Shown here: one piece after another, positions 20,956 to 27,653 of the stretch | Position numbering within the stretch: position 1 is the stretch's first letter | Layout of the letters: every line of letters begins with the position of its first letter | Source: JAJFUG01 sp964473155 | Lineage (GTDB): Bacteria > Gemmatimonadota > Glassbacteria > GWA2-58-10 | NCBI GenBank assembly: GCA_964473155.1 | Contig: CAYYNT010000062.1 | Location: forward strand, 1 to 27,653 | Length of the DNA: 27,653 nucleotides | Direction: 5' to 3' | Program-made: the position numbers and the translations under genes | Notes under the pieces: generated by a model | The model's input: the letters and a program-made list of their open reading frames with translations, nothing else | Told to the model about the DNA's origin: nothing | Databases searched by the model: none

Positions 20956-21756
20956 TCAGAGCAGCTCCATCTGGTACTGCTCCAACCCGAGCTTGCGCAC
21001 TGTTTTGAGCGATTCGAGCGCCTGCTCGAGCGGCAGCTTGAAGACAAAATCCGGCTTGAGCTTGCGCTTCATCACCGGCTCGATGAACTCACGGAAGGGC
21101 AGATCGCCCTCGCCCACGGCCAGGCGCTGGTCCTCGCGCCCCCGCGTGTCGTACAGATGGAACAGGCGCAGGCTGGACGCCAGCGCGCCGATCCAGGACT
21201 GACCTTTCTTCTTCGAATTGCAGAATGCGTGCGGGATGTTCAGGCAGGCCCCCACCGGCTTGTCAGGAAAAGAAGCGATCAACCTCAACTGCACCTCGGG
21301 GCCTTCCTCGAACATGTTCGAGAACAGCACGGTCAGCTTGTGGCGCTGGGCGGTCTCGATGGTCTCGCGCCAGACCGGCAGACACAGTTCCAGCCACTGT
21401 TCGAAAACCCCGGCGTGAAACAGCGGATTGTAGCCGGTGTAGAGCGTCAGGTATTCGGCGCGCAGGTTTCCGGCGACTTCGGCGGCCCTGACATACAGGT
21501 CGCGGGTGTGCTCGCGGATGTAGGGGTCGAGGCTGCCCGGGGCGAGGTCGAAAAAAGGCCCCTGGACATGCACGCGGAAACCTTTTTCCTTCAGATTGTT
21601 GCCCAGTTTCTGCACCACCGGGAGCTGACAGACCTCCAGTATCCAGTGCGGGTCGAGAATTTCCACCTCCAGATGCATACCGGCGCGGGAGAGCTTATCC
21701 AGCGCCGGGCTGATTTCCTGGTATCCCACGGCGGTGAAGAAACGGGACGTCTGCAT
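20956..21756 (-). CDS. Sugar phosphate isomerase/epimerase-like TIM-barrel protein
   Basis: A 266-residue protein of the xylose-isomerase-like / AP endonuclease 2 superfamily. The signs are the barrel strand MHLEVEILDPHW, HVQGPFFDLAPGSLDPYIRE, EYLTLYTGYNPL, LTVLFSNMF, VGACLNIPHAFCNS and FHLYDTRGREDQRLAVGEGDLPFREFI, which follow the pattern of metal-binding and active-site loops in this fold. The substrate cannot be told. The ATG at 21756 shares its A with the stop of the preceding gene (TGATG) and has AGGAGG eight bases upstream, so the two are translationally coupled. A GTG three bases earlier is possible. Confidence 0.87.
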   Translation of the reverse strand: MQTSRFFTAVGYQEISPALDKLSRAGMHLEVEILDPHWILEVCQLPVVQKLGNNLKEKGFRVHVQGPFFDLAPGSLDPYIREHTRDLYVRAAEVAGNLRAEYLTLYTGYNPLFHAGVFEQWLELCLPVWRETIETAQRHKLTVLFSNMFEEGPEVQLRLIASFPDKPVGACLNIPHAFCNSKKKGQSWIGALASSLRLFHLYDTRGREDQRLAVGEGDLPFREFIEPVMKRKLKPDFVFKLPLEQALESLKTVRKLGLEQYQMELL

Positions 21757-23402
21757 CACTGTTTCCTCCTCTTTTCAAGCTCACGCGAGAGCCGGGCCGC
21801 GAGACGGCCGGCGGGCAGGGCGCTGAGCCGCAGAAGGTCATCATGGAACTGCCTGAGCGGGAGGCCGTCCGGCTGCCCGGCGGACAGATCACGTCGCAGG
21901 GACTCGATCTGACGGCGTCCAACCACCGCCCCGAGAGATGCGGCCGGGTTGATCGCCAGGCGGCGGACCTCGAAAGCCGCCTCCTCGGAGGAAAGCCCGG
22001 TATTGGCGGCCAGCTTTTCGATTGCGCCCGGCTCATCCAGCGTATCGGTATGAATCTCGAGATCGGTCAGCATGCGCCAGGCGGCGACCAGCTTTTCATG
22101 GGCCGCCAGCAGCCGCAGGGATGGATCTTCGATCAGACCGGCCTCGAGCACCAGGTCCACCGCATAGCTGCACCAGCCGTCCTCCAGCAGGTTGTGGCAG
22201 GTCAGGTAGGCCAGGCGCGGGTTGGCCGCCCGCCGCAAGGTCAGCAGGGTATGACGGCCGGGATACAGCTCGCGGATCACATACATCAGGGCGCGCGGCC
22301 GTGAATGCCAGTTGATTGTCTCCGCCCGCCGGGAAGGTTCCTCCCCGGCCGCCGCGCCGGAAGTCACGCAGAAAAACGCCCGGCTGTTTTCCTCCAGCGG
22401 AGCGGCAGGGATATAACCCGCCACCGGGGTCGTAGGCTGCTCGAACGGCGGGGTCTCCACGATGCTCAAGCCGCCGGCCGGGGGCAGGGTCACCAGTCCG
22501 GCGCCGTCCACCGCCTGCCTGACCTCGTTGACAATCCCTTCCCACCAGGCGCGCAGGTCATCAGGCGCCGGAGATTGATCTATCTTACTCAGCCACTGCC
22601 GCCAGCCGGAATCCCCGCCCAAGGACGCTGCAGCCTGTTCAAGACCGGACAGCGCCAGGGCCGCTTCCTCATGGGCCATTTCCCGGAGCTGGTCCACCGA
22701 GCTGTCCAGCTTATGCTCGTAGCGGATCAGAAACGAGAGCATCTCCCCGCCCACACCGAAACTGCCCCCGGCCGATGTAACGACCTCATCCTGAAGGAAT
22801 TCCAGGTAGCTGTCGAAAGACGCCAGCGCCTCCTCGGCGTACTTTCGGAGCACCTCGCTCAACTCCGGCACCTCAGACGCGAGCAGGGCCGTGATGTGGT
22901 CCAGGTACTGACGGCCGGCGTACATGAAATCAATGGCCGCCTGGTTCCAGAGCCGGGGTACGCCATCGCCGTAGCTCAGGTTCAGCCGCCCCTCGGACAG
23001 AAGGCGCGGGACTTCGCGCATGCGCTCGATCGCCCTGAGAGCGCGATAATGGTACGGCTCGGCGCTCCTGGCGATAAGCTGGTAGACGCCGTACAGGATC
23101 AGGCGGGGATAGATGCCGGGGTCGCGGTCCAATGTGCGGAGACGTTCCTCGGTTTCTATGCCCACCCGCAGGGCGCAGCACAGAAGGTCAAGCTCATCGT
23201 TCGACTGACCATCCTTTTGCAAGGTCTCGATCCCGGCCACATATTCCTTTTTCCGGCGCAGCTTGTTCCGGCGCGACACCAGATCACACCGTTCCAGACG
23301 GTCATCGTAGCGGTGGATTCCGGCCATGGTGGCCTCCACCGGGTTTTCCTGCCAGATAAACTCGAGTATTTCATCGACCAGCTGGTCGGCGCTCCGGGTC
23401 AT
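21756..23402 (-). CDS. DUF885-like protein with altered metal-binding motif
   Basis: A 548-residue cytoplasmic protein that resembles DUF885 family proteins, related to zinc metallopeptidases. In active members the C-terminal half has HExxPGHH and, further on, an EGWxxY motif. Here the first region reads IRELYPGRH (residues 376-384), so the leading His is Arg377 and one His of the pair is Arg383, while Glu378 and His384 remain; the second reads EDGWCSYA (407-414). Loss of these ligands suggests it no longer acts as a classical zinc peptidase. The ATG has AGGAAGGA upstream. It is 45 bases after the DUF4139 gene and overlaps the next gene by one base. Confidence 0.75.
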   Translation of the reverse strand: MTRSADQLVDEILEFIWQENPVEATMAGIHRYDDRLERCDLVSRRNKLRRKKEYVAGIETLQKDGQSNDELDLLCCALRVGIETEERLRTLDRDPGIYPRLILYGVYQLIARSAEPYHYRALRAIERMREVPRLLSEGRLNLSYGDGVPRLWNQAAIDFMYAGRQYLDHITALLASEVPELSEVLRKYAEEALASFDSYLEFLQDEVVTSAGGSFGVGGEMLSFLIRYEHKLDSSVDQLREMAHEEAALALSGLEQAAASLGGDSGWRQWLSKIDQSPAPDDLRAWWEGIVNEVRQAVDGAGLVTLPPAGGLSIVETPPFEQPTTPVAGYIPAAPLEENSRAFFCVTSGAAAGEEPSRRAETINWHSRPRALMYVIRELYPGRHTLLTLRRAANPRLAYLTCHNLLEDGWCSYAVDLVLEAGLIEDPSLRLLAAHEKLVAAWRMLTDLEIHTDTLDEPGAIEKLAANTGLSSEEAAFEVRRLAINPAASLGAVVGRRQIESLRRDLSAGQPDGLPLRQFHDDLLRLSALPAGRLAARLSRELEKRRKQ

Positions 23403-23447
23403 GAATCCTTCCTCGGGACTGTGGGATGGTTGTTTGCGCGCCGAGCC

Positions 23448-24896
23448 TCAGAGCATCTGCGCGGTATATGTGAGCACCACCTCCGCTCCGGGCTGCACCG
23501 CTGGGCTGAACCGCGCGGTTCCGGAATCGAGCTTTTCGAAGGGGTGGGATTTTGCCGTGATGTTCCATTCTCCGGGCAGGGTTTCATCCACCTGGACCGT
23601 GACCGGACGGTCCTTGCGGCTGGCGATCCGCACCTCGACCGTGACCTGGCGCAGACGGTCGGAAAGACGCCGAAAATCAGTCTGACGGCGGCTGGCGGCG
23701 ATATCGAACGCGCTCCCCGCGGCAATTGTCACCTTTTCATCCCGCGGCGTGGGGACAATCCTGTCCTCGCCCAGGAACAGAGCCTTTCCCTGACCGGCGC
23801 CGCGGTAAACACGCACGATTCCGGCTGGAAGGGGCTGGCCGGGGTAATTCGCTCCGCCGTTGGTCCATTCCAGCAGTATCTGTGGCCGCAGGTTTTTCTG
23901 CTGCTCGGGCGTGGGACCGAAATAATAGCGCTGGTCCCCGGACAGACGGTAGCGGGTCTGGACAGTCAGGGCCGGAACGCTCAACAGCTCTAGCTGGCGC
24001 GTGTCGAACCGTCCCAGAGTGACTTTCCGTCCCAGGTCATAGCGATAATAATCCCCCGCCGCTTCGCTGGTGAAAGACTCATCCATGGCAGCCTCTGGAG
24101 CGGCGCCCGCGCGCGCGGCCAACATCGTTTTCATCACCCTGGGCTGTGGCTCGGGACGGCTCTGCACGTTGACATCACCCGCTACCAGGGTCAGGCTGCA
24201 ATCCCGGTATTCCAGGCCGGTGTTGTTGTCCAGGCTGGCCCAGCCGGTGAGCGAGCCGCTCTCGCCCTTCTCGTCCAGGCTGAGCACGTAATCGCAGCTC
24301 CAGCCCAGGCCGCGTGTCAGATACGACAGCGACATCGAGGAGAGCTCCTCTTTCTTACCCTCGGCCAGCCAGCTCAGGCGCGGAGAGCCGGTCAGGTCTT
24401 TCGGCACGCCGGGCAGCACCACCGCGCCCTCCGGGTTGATCTCCACCCTGTCGCCGAATTTCACCACCCGTCCGCCATCCAGGCTGAGCAGCACCCCGTT
24501 GCGGGCCTCCAGCGCGCCGGTGCGCTTGTCATAACGTTCCAGGGTTATCTCGCGCCCGAGGTAGCTCTCCAGAAGGCTCTGCGCGTCCAGGGTCCGTCCC
24601 TGGCAGTTCTGCTCCAGCAGATGAACTGAACCCGGAGCTACAGTGCGGACCGAACCGGGTATCATGCGGGAGGAGATGTCCGGCCAGACAAGCTCGAACA
24701 ATCCGCGCCGCGCCTGGACCGGGCGCTCCTCGCTAACCAGGGCCATGTCCCGCTGGTAGACAGTCAGACTGAGAGACTGGCGCACACCGGCGGTTTCAAC
24801 CGCGGGCAGCGTTTCCGCGGCTTGCAGCGTGGCGGCTAACAAAAGAAACAGGACAGCCGGATGGAAAGACAAGTGGAATGCGGTGTGACTTTTCAT
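23448..24896 (-). CDS. Exported DUF4139 domain protein
   Basis: A 482-residue secreted or envelope protein. The N-terminus is a signal peptide (hydrophobic AVLFLLLAATLQAAE at about residues 14-28, cleavage expected near QAAE). The body matches the DUF4139 layout: an N-terminal region with VYQRDMALVSEERPV and WPDISSRMIPGSV, then LSYLTRGLGWSCDYVLSLDEK, GWASLDNNTGLEYRDCSLTLVAGDVN and the C-terminal beta-rich part with VQVDETLPGEWNI. The function of the family is unknown to me. GGGGAG lies seven to eight bases before the ATG. It is first in the row leading to thiC. Confidence 0.88.
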   Translation of the reverse strand: MKSHTAFHLSFHPAVLFLLLAATLQAAETLPAVETAGVRQSLSLTVYQRDMALVSEERPVQARRGLFELVWPDISSRMIPGSVRTVAPGSVHLLEQNCQGRTLDAQSLLESYLGREITLERYDKRTGALEARNGVLLSLDGGRVVKFGDRVEINPEGAVVLPGVPKDLTGSPRLSWLAEGKKEELSSMSLSYLTRGLGWSCDYVLSLDEKGESGSLTGWASLDNNTGLEYRDCSLTLVAGDVNVQSRPEPQPRVMKTMLAARAGAAPEAAMDESFTSEAAGDYYRYDLGRKVTLGRFDTRQLELLSVPALTVQTRYRLSGDQRYYFGPTPEQQKNLRPQILLEWTNGGANYPGQPLPAGIVRVYRGAGQGKALFLGEDRIVPTPRDEKVTIAAGSAFDIAASRRQTDFRRLSDRLRQVTVEVRIASRKDRPVTVQVDETLPGEWNITAKSHPFEKLDSGTARFSPAVQPGAEVVLTYTAQML

Positions 24897-24991
24897 GTGC
24901 TGCTCCCCTGACAGGGCGCCTCCAGGGGGGCGGAAAGAGCGCCGGTTACGGAATGGAATGCAGGAAAAATCATGAAAAGCTTATTCCATTT

Positions 24992-25021
24992 AAAGTATCG
25001 AACCGGCAAGGCTCTTGTCAA
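24992..25021 (-). promoter_or_regulatory. Promoter for the DUF4139-DUF885-isomerase-thiC genes
   Basis: Minus-strand consensus -35 TTGACA, an 18-base spacer and -10 TACTTT (3 of 6). It would start RNA near 24985, about 90 bases before the DUF4139 start codon. Confidence 0.5.
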
Positions 25022-25056
25022 CTCTGTTGAGTGTCCGGAAATCACCGACGGCAGGT

Positions 25057-26229
25057 TCAGAAAGGCATGCGCGGGACGAACAGCGAGGAGAAGACATGCG
25101 TGAAGTAACGGTCGGTCATGGTGGCCAGGTAGTCACGCACCTTGACCGCGCTGGAAGCGGTCTCGAGGTATTCAGCCGACCGGTTGTTCAGGAAATGCGG
25201 GTAAATTATGGAGTCCTGGCGGCCAGCCTCGACCTCACTCAGGAAATGACGGAACAAACTGCGGAATGCGCCCCGGATGCGCTGTTTCTCGCGCCGGATA
25301 TCCGGGTGGCCGTAGATACGTCCGTAGTTGAACTCGCGCAGTTCCCGGCAGGCCGCCGCCACCGGGGCGCTCATGCGAATTTCGTCGCGGTCCAGGCTGT
25401 TGGCCGCGATATCCGAGAGAAAAGAGTTGATAATCTCGCGGTTGGAGTCGCCCAGCACCGACCGCACCGTTTGCGGAAGGTCCGGGCGCTTGAGCAGCCC
25501 CAGCCGTATCGCGTCCTCCACGTCCTGACCCAGGTAGCTGACAGTATCGCACAGCCGCACGAGGCAACCCTCCAGGGTGGAGGGCGTCCGGTCCGGCCGC
25601 TCGCCGCGCGAGGCCCGCTCGACATAGTCCTCCAGGCCTTCCTCGGTGCGTCCGCGTTCCGGGACCAGGCTGTCGCGCAACGATTCCCCGTCATGGTGCA
25701 GCATCCCGTCGCGCACCTGGAACGTCAGGTTCATCCCCCGGTTGCCGTTGGCCACGCGCTCCACGTAATACAGGCCGTGGACATTGTGGTTGAAATGCCC
25801 CAGCCCGTGCTCGTGGCACAACTCGTCCATGAACTCCTCACCGTCATGCCCGAACGGCGGGTGGCCCAGGTCGTGGCCCAGGGCGATAGCCTCGATCAGG
25901 TCCAGGTTAAGGCGCAACAGCCGCCCCAGTGTGCGCCCGATCTGCGAGACCTGGAGTGTATGGATCGCCCGGTTGGTGATATGCTCATCGAACTGCGAGG
26001 CGAAATACACCACCTGGGTCTTGCCCACGTAGCGGCGGAAGCCCCCGGAATAGAGGATCCGGTCGCGGTCGCGGGCGAACTCGCCGCGGAAATCACTGTC
26101 CCCGATGTTACGCCTGCGCACCGCCGCGGCGTGCGGCGTGGCGAACGGAGACAGGCGGCTGTCTTCCTCATCCCGCAGCGCGAGACCCAGTTCTTTAAGT
26201 TTGGCGGTGGATTTATATCTATCGGGCAC
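25057..26229 (-). CDS. dGTPase-like HD-domain triphosphohydrolase
   Basis: A 390-residue cytoplasmic enzyme that cleaves dGTP or other dNTPs to the nucleoside and triphosphate, controlling nucleotide pools. The HD metal site is visible: His90 (NRAIHTLQV), His119-Asp120 in LGHDLGHPPFGHDGE, and Asp174 (VRDGMLHHDGE). The N-terminal DSRLSPFATPHAAAVRR and RDRDRILYSGGFRRYVGKTQV are typical of the family's dGTPase-like group. The start is GTG without a clear Shine-Dalgarno; an in-frame stop seven codons upstream excludes a longer form. It follows nadA by about 100 bases, with no strong promoter seen between them. Confidence 0.93.
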   Translation of the reverse strand: MPDRYKSTAKLKELGLALRDEEDSRLSPFATPHAAAVRRRNIGDSDFRGEFARDRDRILYSGGFRRYVGKTQVVYFASQFDEHITNRAIHTLQVSQIGRTLGRLLRLNLDLIEAIALGHDLGHPPFGHDGEEFMDELCHEHGLGHFNHNVHGLYYVERVANGNRGMNLTFQVRDGMLHHDGESLRDSLVPERGRTEEGLEDYVERASRGERPDRTPSTLEGCLVRLCDTVSYLGQDVEDAIRLGLLKRPDLPQTVRSVLGDSNREIINSFLSDIAANSLDRDEIRMSAPVAAACRELREFNYGRIYGHPDIRREKQRIRGAFRSLFRHFLSEVEAGRQDSIIYPHFLNNRSAEYLETASSAVKVRDYLATMTDRYFTHVFSSLFVPRMPF

Positions 26230-26331
26230 GGAAACGCCATTCAGGGCTATTGTTCAAAGGACTTACTTTAAATTCAGACCTGTGATGCACTTTCGGAACA
26301 TCAAGTTATCCAACTATTAAGAATCTTTCTC

Positions 26332-27399
26332 TCACCCGTACTGCAGCATCCTCTGGATCGGCAGGCGCGCCGCCTCTATGGTCGCCTGGTCCAGAGTGAC
26401 CTCGAACTCGCCCAGGTCAACTCCGGAGTCTATCGCTTGCAGCACCCGCAGCACGCCCTCCAGCGTTATCTTGGCCATGAACCGGCAGCGCACCGAACAG
26501 GCGGTCCAGAACCGCACGCCCGGATACTCGGCGGCCAGGTTGCTGGTCAGCTCGCACTCGCTGGCCACGAACGCCCGCTCGAGTGTCCCGTTTTTCACCC
26601 GCTGTCCTATGTCCCGCGCTATCTGGGTGGTGCTGCCGTAGAAATCCGCCTCGCGCAGCACCTCCGGACGGCACTCCCAGTGGGCGTAAATCCTGCGCGA
26701 GGGATGCCCTTTCGGCATCTCGAACTGACTGCGTACGGCCAGAAGGTCATCCAGGCTGAATTTCTCGTGCACCTCGCAGACCGCCCCGCGCGTGCCGCTG
26801 GCCTGGCCGGGGTAGATCACCTCCTTGACGCCTTTCAGGTCCTGCGCCAGGTTCGAGGCGAACAGGATATCCGGCACGAATATCACCTTATCGCCGGGCA
26901 GGGAGCGGGCGATCTGCTCCGAGTTGGCGCTGGTGCAGCAGATATCGCACTTGGCCTTGGCCGCGGCGTAGCTGTTCACGTAGATCATAACCGGGGCGCC
27001 GGGGTGAAGCTGGCGCAGACGGTCGATCTCGGAGGGGTCGAAATCATCGGCCAGGGTGCAGCCCGCGCTCTTGTCCGCCACCAGCACGCGCTTGCCTGGA
27101 CTCAGCACCTTGGCGGTCTCGGCCATGAACCGCACGCCGTTGAAAATAATGTAATCCGCATCCGTGGCCGCGGCATAACGGCTGAGGCCCAGGGAATCGC
27201 CCTGCTCCTCGCGGCTGGAGAGGCTGAAAACCAGCGGCTCCATGTAATTGTGACCCAGCACGACAACAGAGTGCTTCGCCTTAAGGCGCAATATCTCGGC
27301 CACCAGGGGGGCCCTGGCCTCGATATCCAGCGGCGTGAGATTGGGATCGCCGCGGGCGTAAAGCTCTTTTTTGACCTGTTCCTCGCTTGCCTTTATCAT
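26332..27399 (-). CDS. nadA: Quinolinate synthase
   Basis: A 355-residue 4Fe-4S enzyme that condenses iminoaspartate with dihydroxyacetone phosphate to quinolinate, the de novo NAD precursor. Family motifs are VVVLGHNYMEP, IIFNGVRFMAETAKVLSP, YVNSYAAAKAKCD, CTSANS and FVPD. The likely cluster ligands are Cys114 (SAGCTLAD), Cys243 (HWECRPEV, where most members have HPEC) and Cys305 near the C-terminus (CSVRCRFMAK). The ATG has GGAGGG six bases upstream. The partners nadB and nadC are not in the window. Confidence 0.96.
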   Translation of the reverse strand: MIKASEEQVKKELYARGDPNLTPLDIEARAPLVAEILRLKAKHSVVVLGHNYMEPLVFSLSSREEQGDSLGLSRYAAATDADYIIFNGVRFMAETAKVLSPGKRVLVADKSAGCTLADDFDPSEIDRLRQLHPGAPVMIYVNSYAAAKAKCDICCTSANSEQIARSLPGDKVIFVPDILFASNLAQDLKGVKEVIYPGQASGTRGAVCEVHEKFSLDDLLAVRSQFEMPKGHPSRRIYAHWECRPEVLREADFYGSTTQIARDIGQRVKNGTLERAFVASECELTSNLAAEYPGVRFWTACSVRCRFMAKITLEGVLRVLQAIDSGVDLGEFEVTLDQATIEAARLPIQRMLQYG

Positions 27400-27531
27400 T
27401 TCAAGCCCTCCGGACCATTCTAATGCGTAAAGAGCTAAAGGTGTGTTGATTAATTAGATTAAATCCCCCTCGGTCCCAGTTTTGTCCGGTTAGGAACTTG
27501 CATCACGGAATCGAAAGGTTAGGATTTTCAT

Positions 27532-27558
27532 GTCCTTTTCCGGCTTGTGGAAAAGGAC
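27532..27558. repeat. Inverted repeat upstream of nadA
   Basis: Perfect 10-base arms GTCCTTTTCC/GGAAAAGGAC around GGCTTGT, in about 250 bases of non-coding sequence reaching the window end. It has no U tract on either side, so a terminator is unlikely. It could be a protein-binding site or part of an interspersed repeat. Confidence 0.5.
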
Positions 27559-27653
27559 CAAAAGACGCTTTGGGGCCGTAAACTCGCACAGGCTATACCT
27601 CTTTTTCAACCTGCGGTGTGCATGGAGCCTCTGCGCGCTGCCCGCTTTGCAGG

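Noticed and set aside
22305..23993. A 562-codon open frame on the plus strand
   Set aside because: It lies antisense across the DUF885-like and DUF4139 genes and shows no recognisable domain; long antisense frames are expected from GC-rich codon bias. The same holds for the long plus-strand frames at 2376-3731, 12288-13313, 13518-14969, 25015-26271 and 26437-27423.

Overview
The window is a GC-rich bacterial chromosome segment with one 100-base run of N, so it comes from a draft or metagenome assembly. It suggests a Gram-negative bacterium: there is a SPOR-domain lipoprotein, an exported TolB-like beta-propeller and an exported DUF4139 protein. The housekeeping gene order (DUF512 radical SAM, der, plsY, gpsA; rpmE, DUF1385, prfA) is shared with many deep-branching phyla. 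The extragenic ATCCGTG-type repeats recall uncultured lineages of the FCB/Glassbacteria/Zixibacteria sort. I infer this placement from style only and hold it weakly.

Layout. 1-5491 (minus strand): a DUF512 radical SAM gene with a good sigma70-type promoter, a SPOR lipoprotein gene, then der-plsY-gpsA with ATGA/TTGA stop-start overlaps, a MerR-like regulator gene and a tRNA-Pro(GGG) cut by the window edge. 5633-8578 (minus): TPR protein, ParA-type ATPase and TolB-like propeller, with a parS-like inverted repeat between the TPR gene and parA. 8624-11294: divergent promoters, then rpmE, DUF1385 and prfA on the plus strand. 11310-17035 (minus): a large unrecognised protein, a class III cyclase-ATPase-TPR signalling protein and a ferredoxin-nitroreductase. 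17063-19606: an AT-rich HNH-like gene, a CorA-type transporter gene cut by the N gap, and a cluster of short interspersed repeats. 19604-24896 (minus): DUF4139, DUF885-like, TIM-barrel isomerase-like and thiC genes, probably one operon from a promoter near 25000. 25057-27399 (minus): a dGTPase-like gene and nadA.

The genes cover lipid synthesis (plsY, gpsA), ribosome assembly and translation termination (der, rpmE, prfA) and cofactor synthesis (thiC, nadA). Added to these are signalling and envelope genes of unclear role. No phage, plasmid, CRISPR array or complete transposon is visible.

The points most worth a second look are: the parS-like site beside an orphan parA; a composite repeat family (ATCCGTG units plus palindromes whose arms covary); the 653-residue protein with faint kinase-like motifs; the DUF885 homologue that has lost metal ligands; and the AT-rich HNH-like gene inside the repeat-rich zone. 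I do not see a convincing multi-gene novel system.
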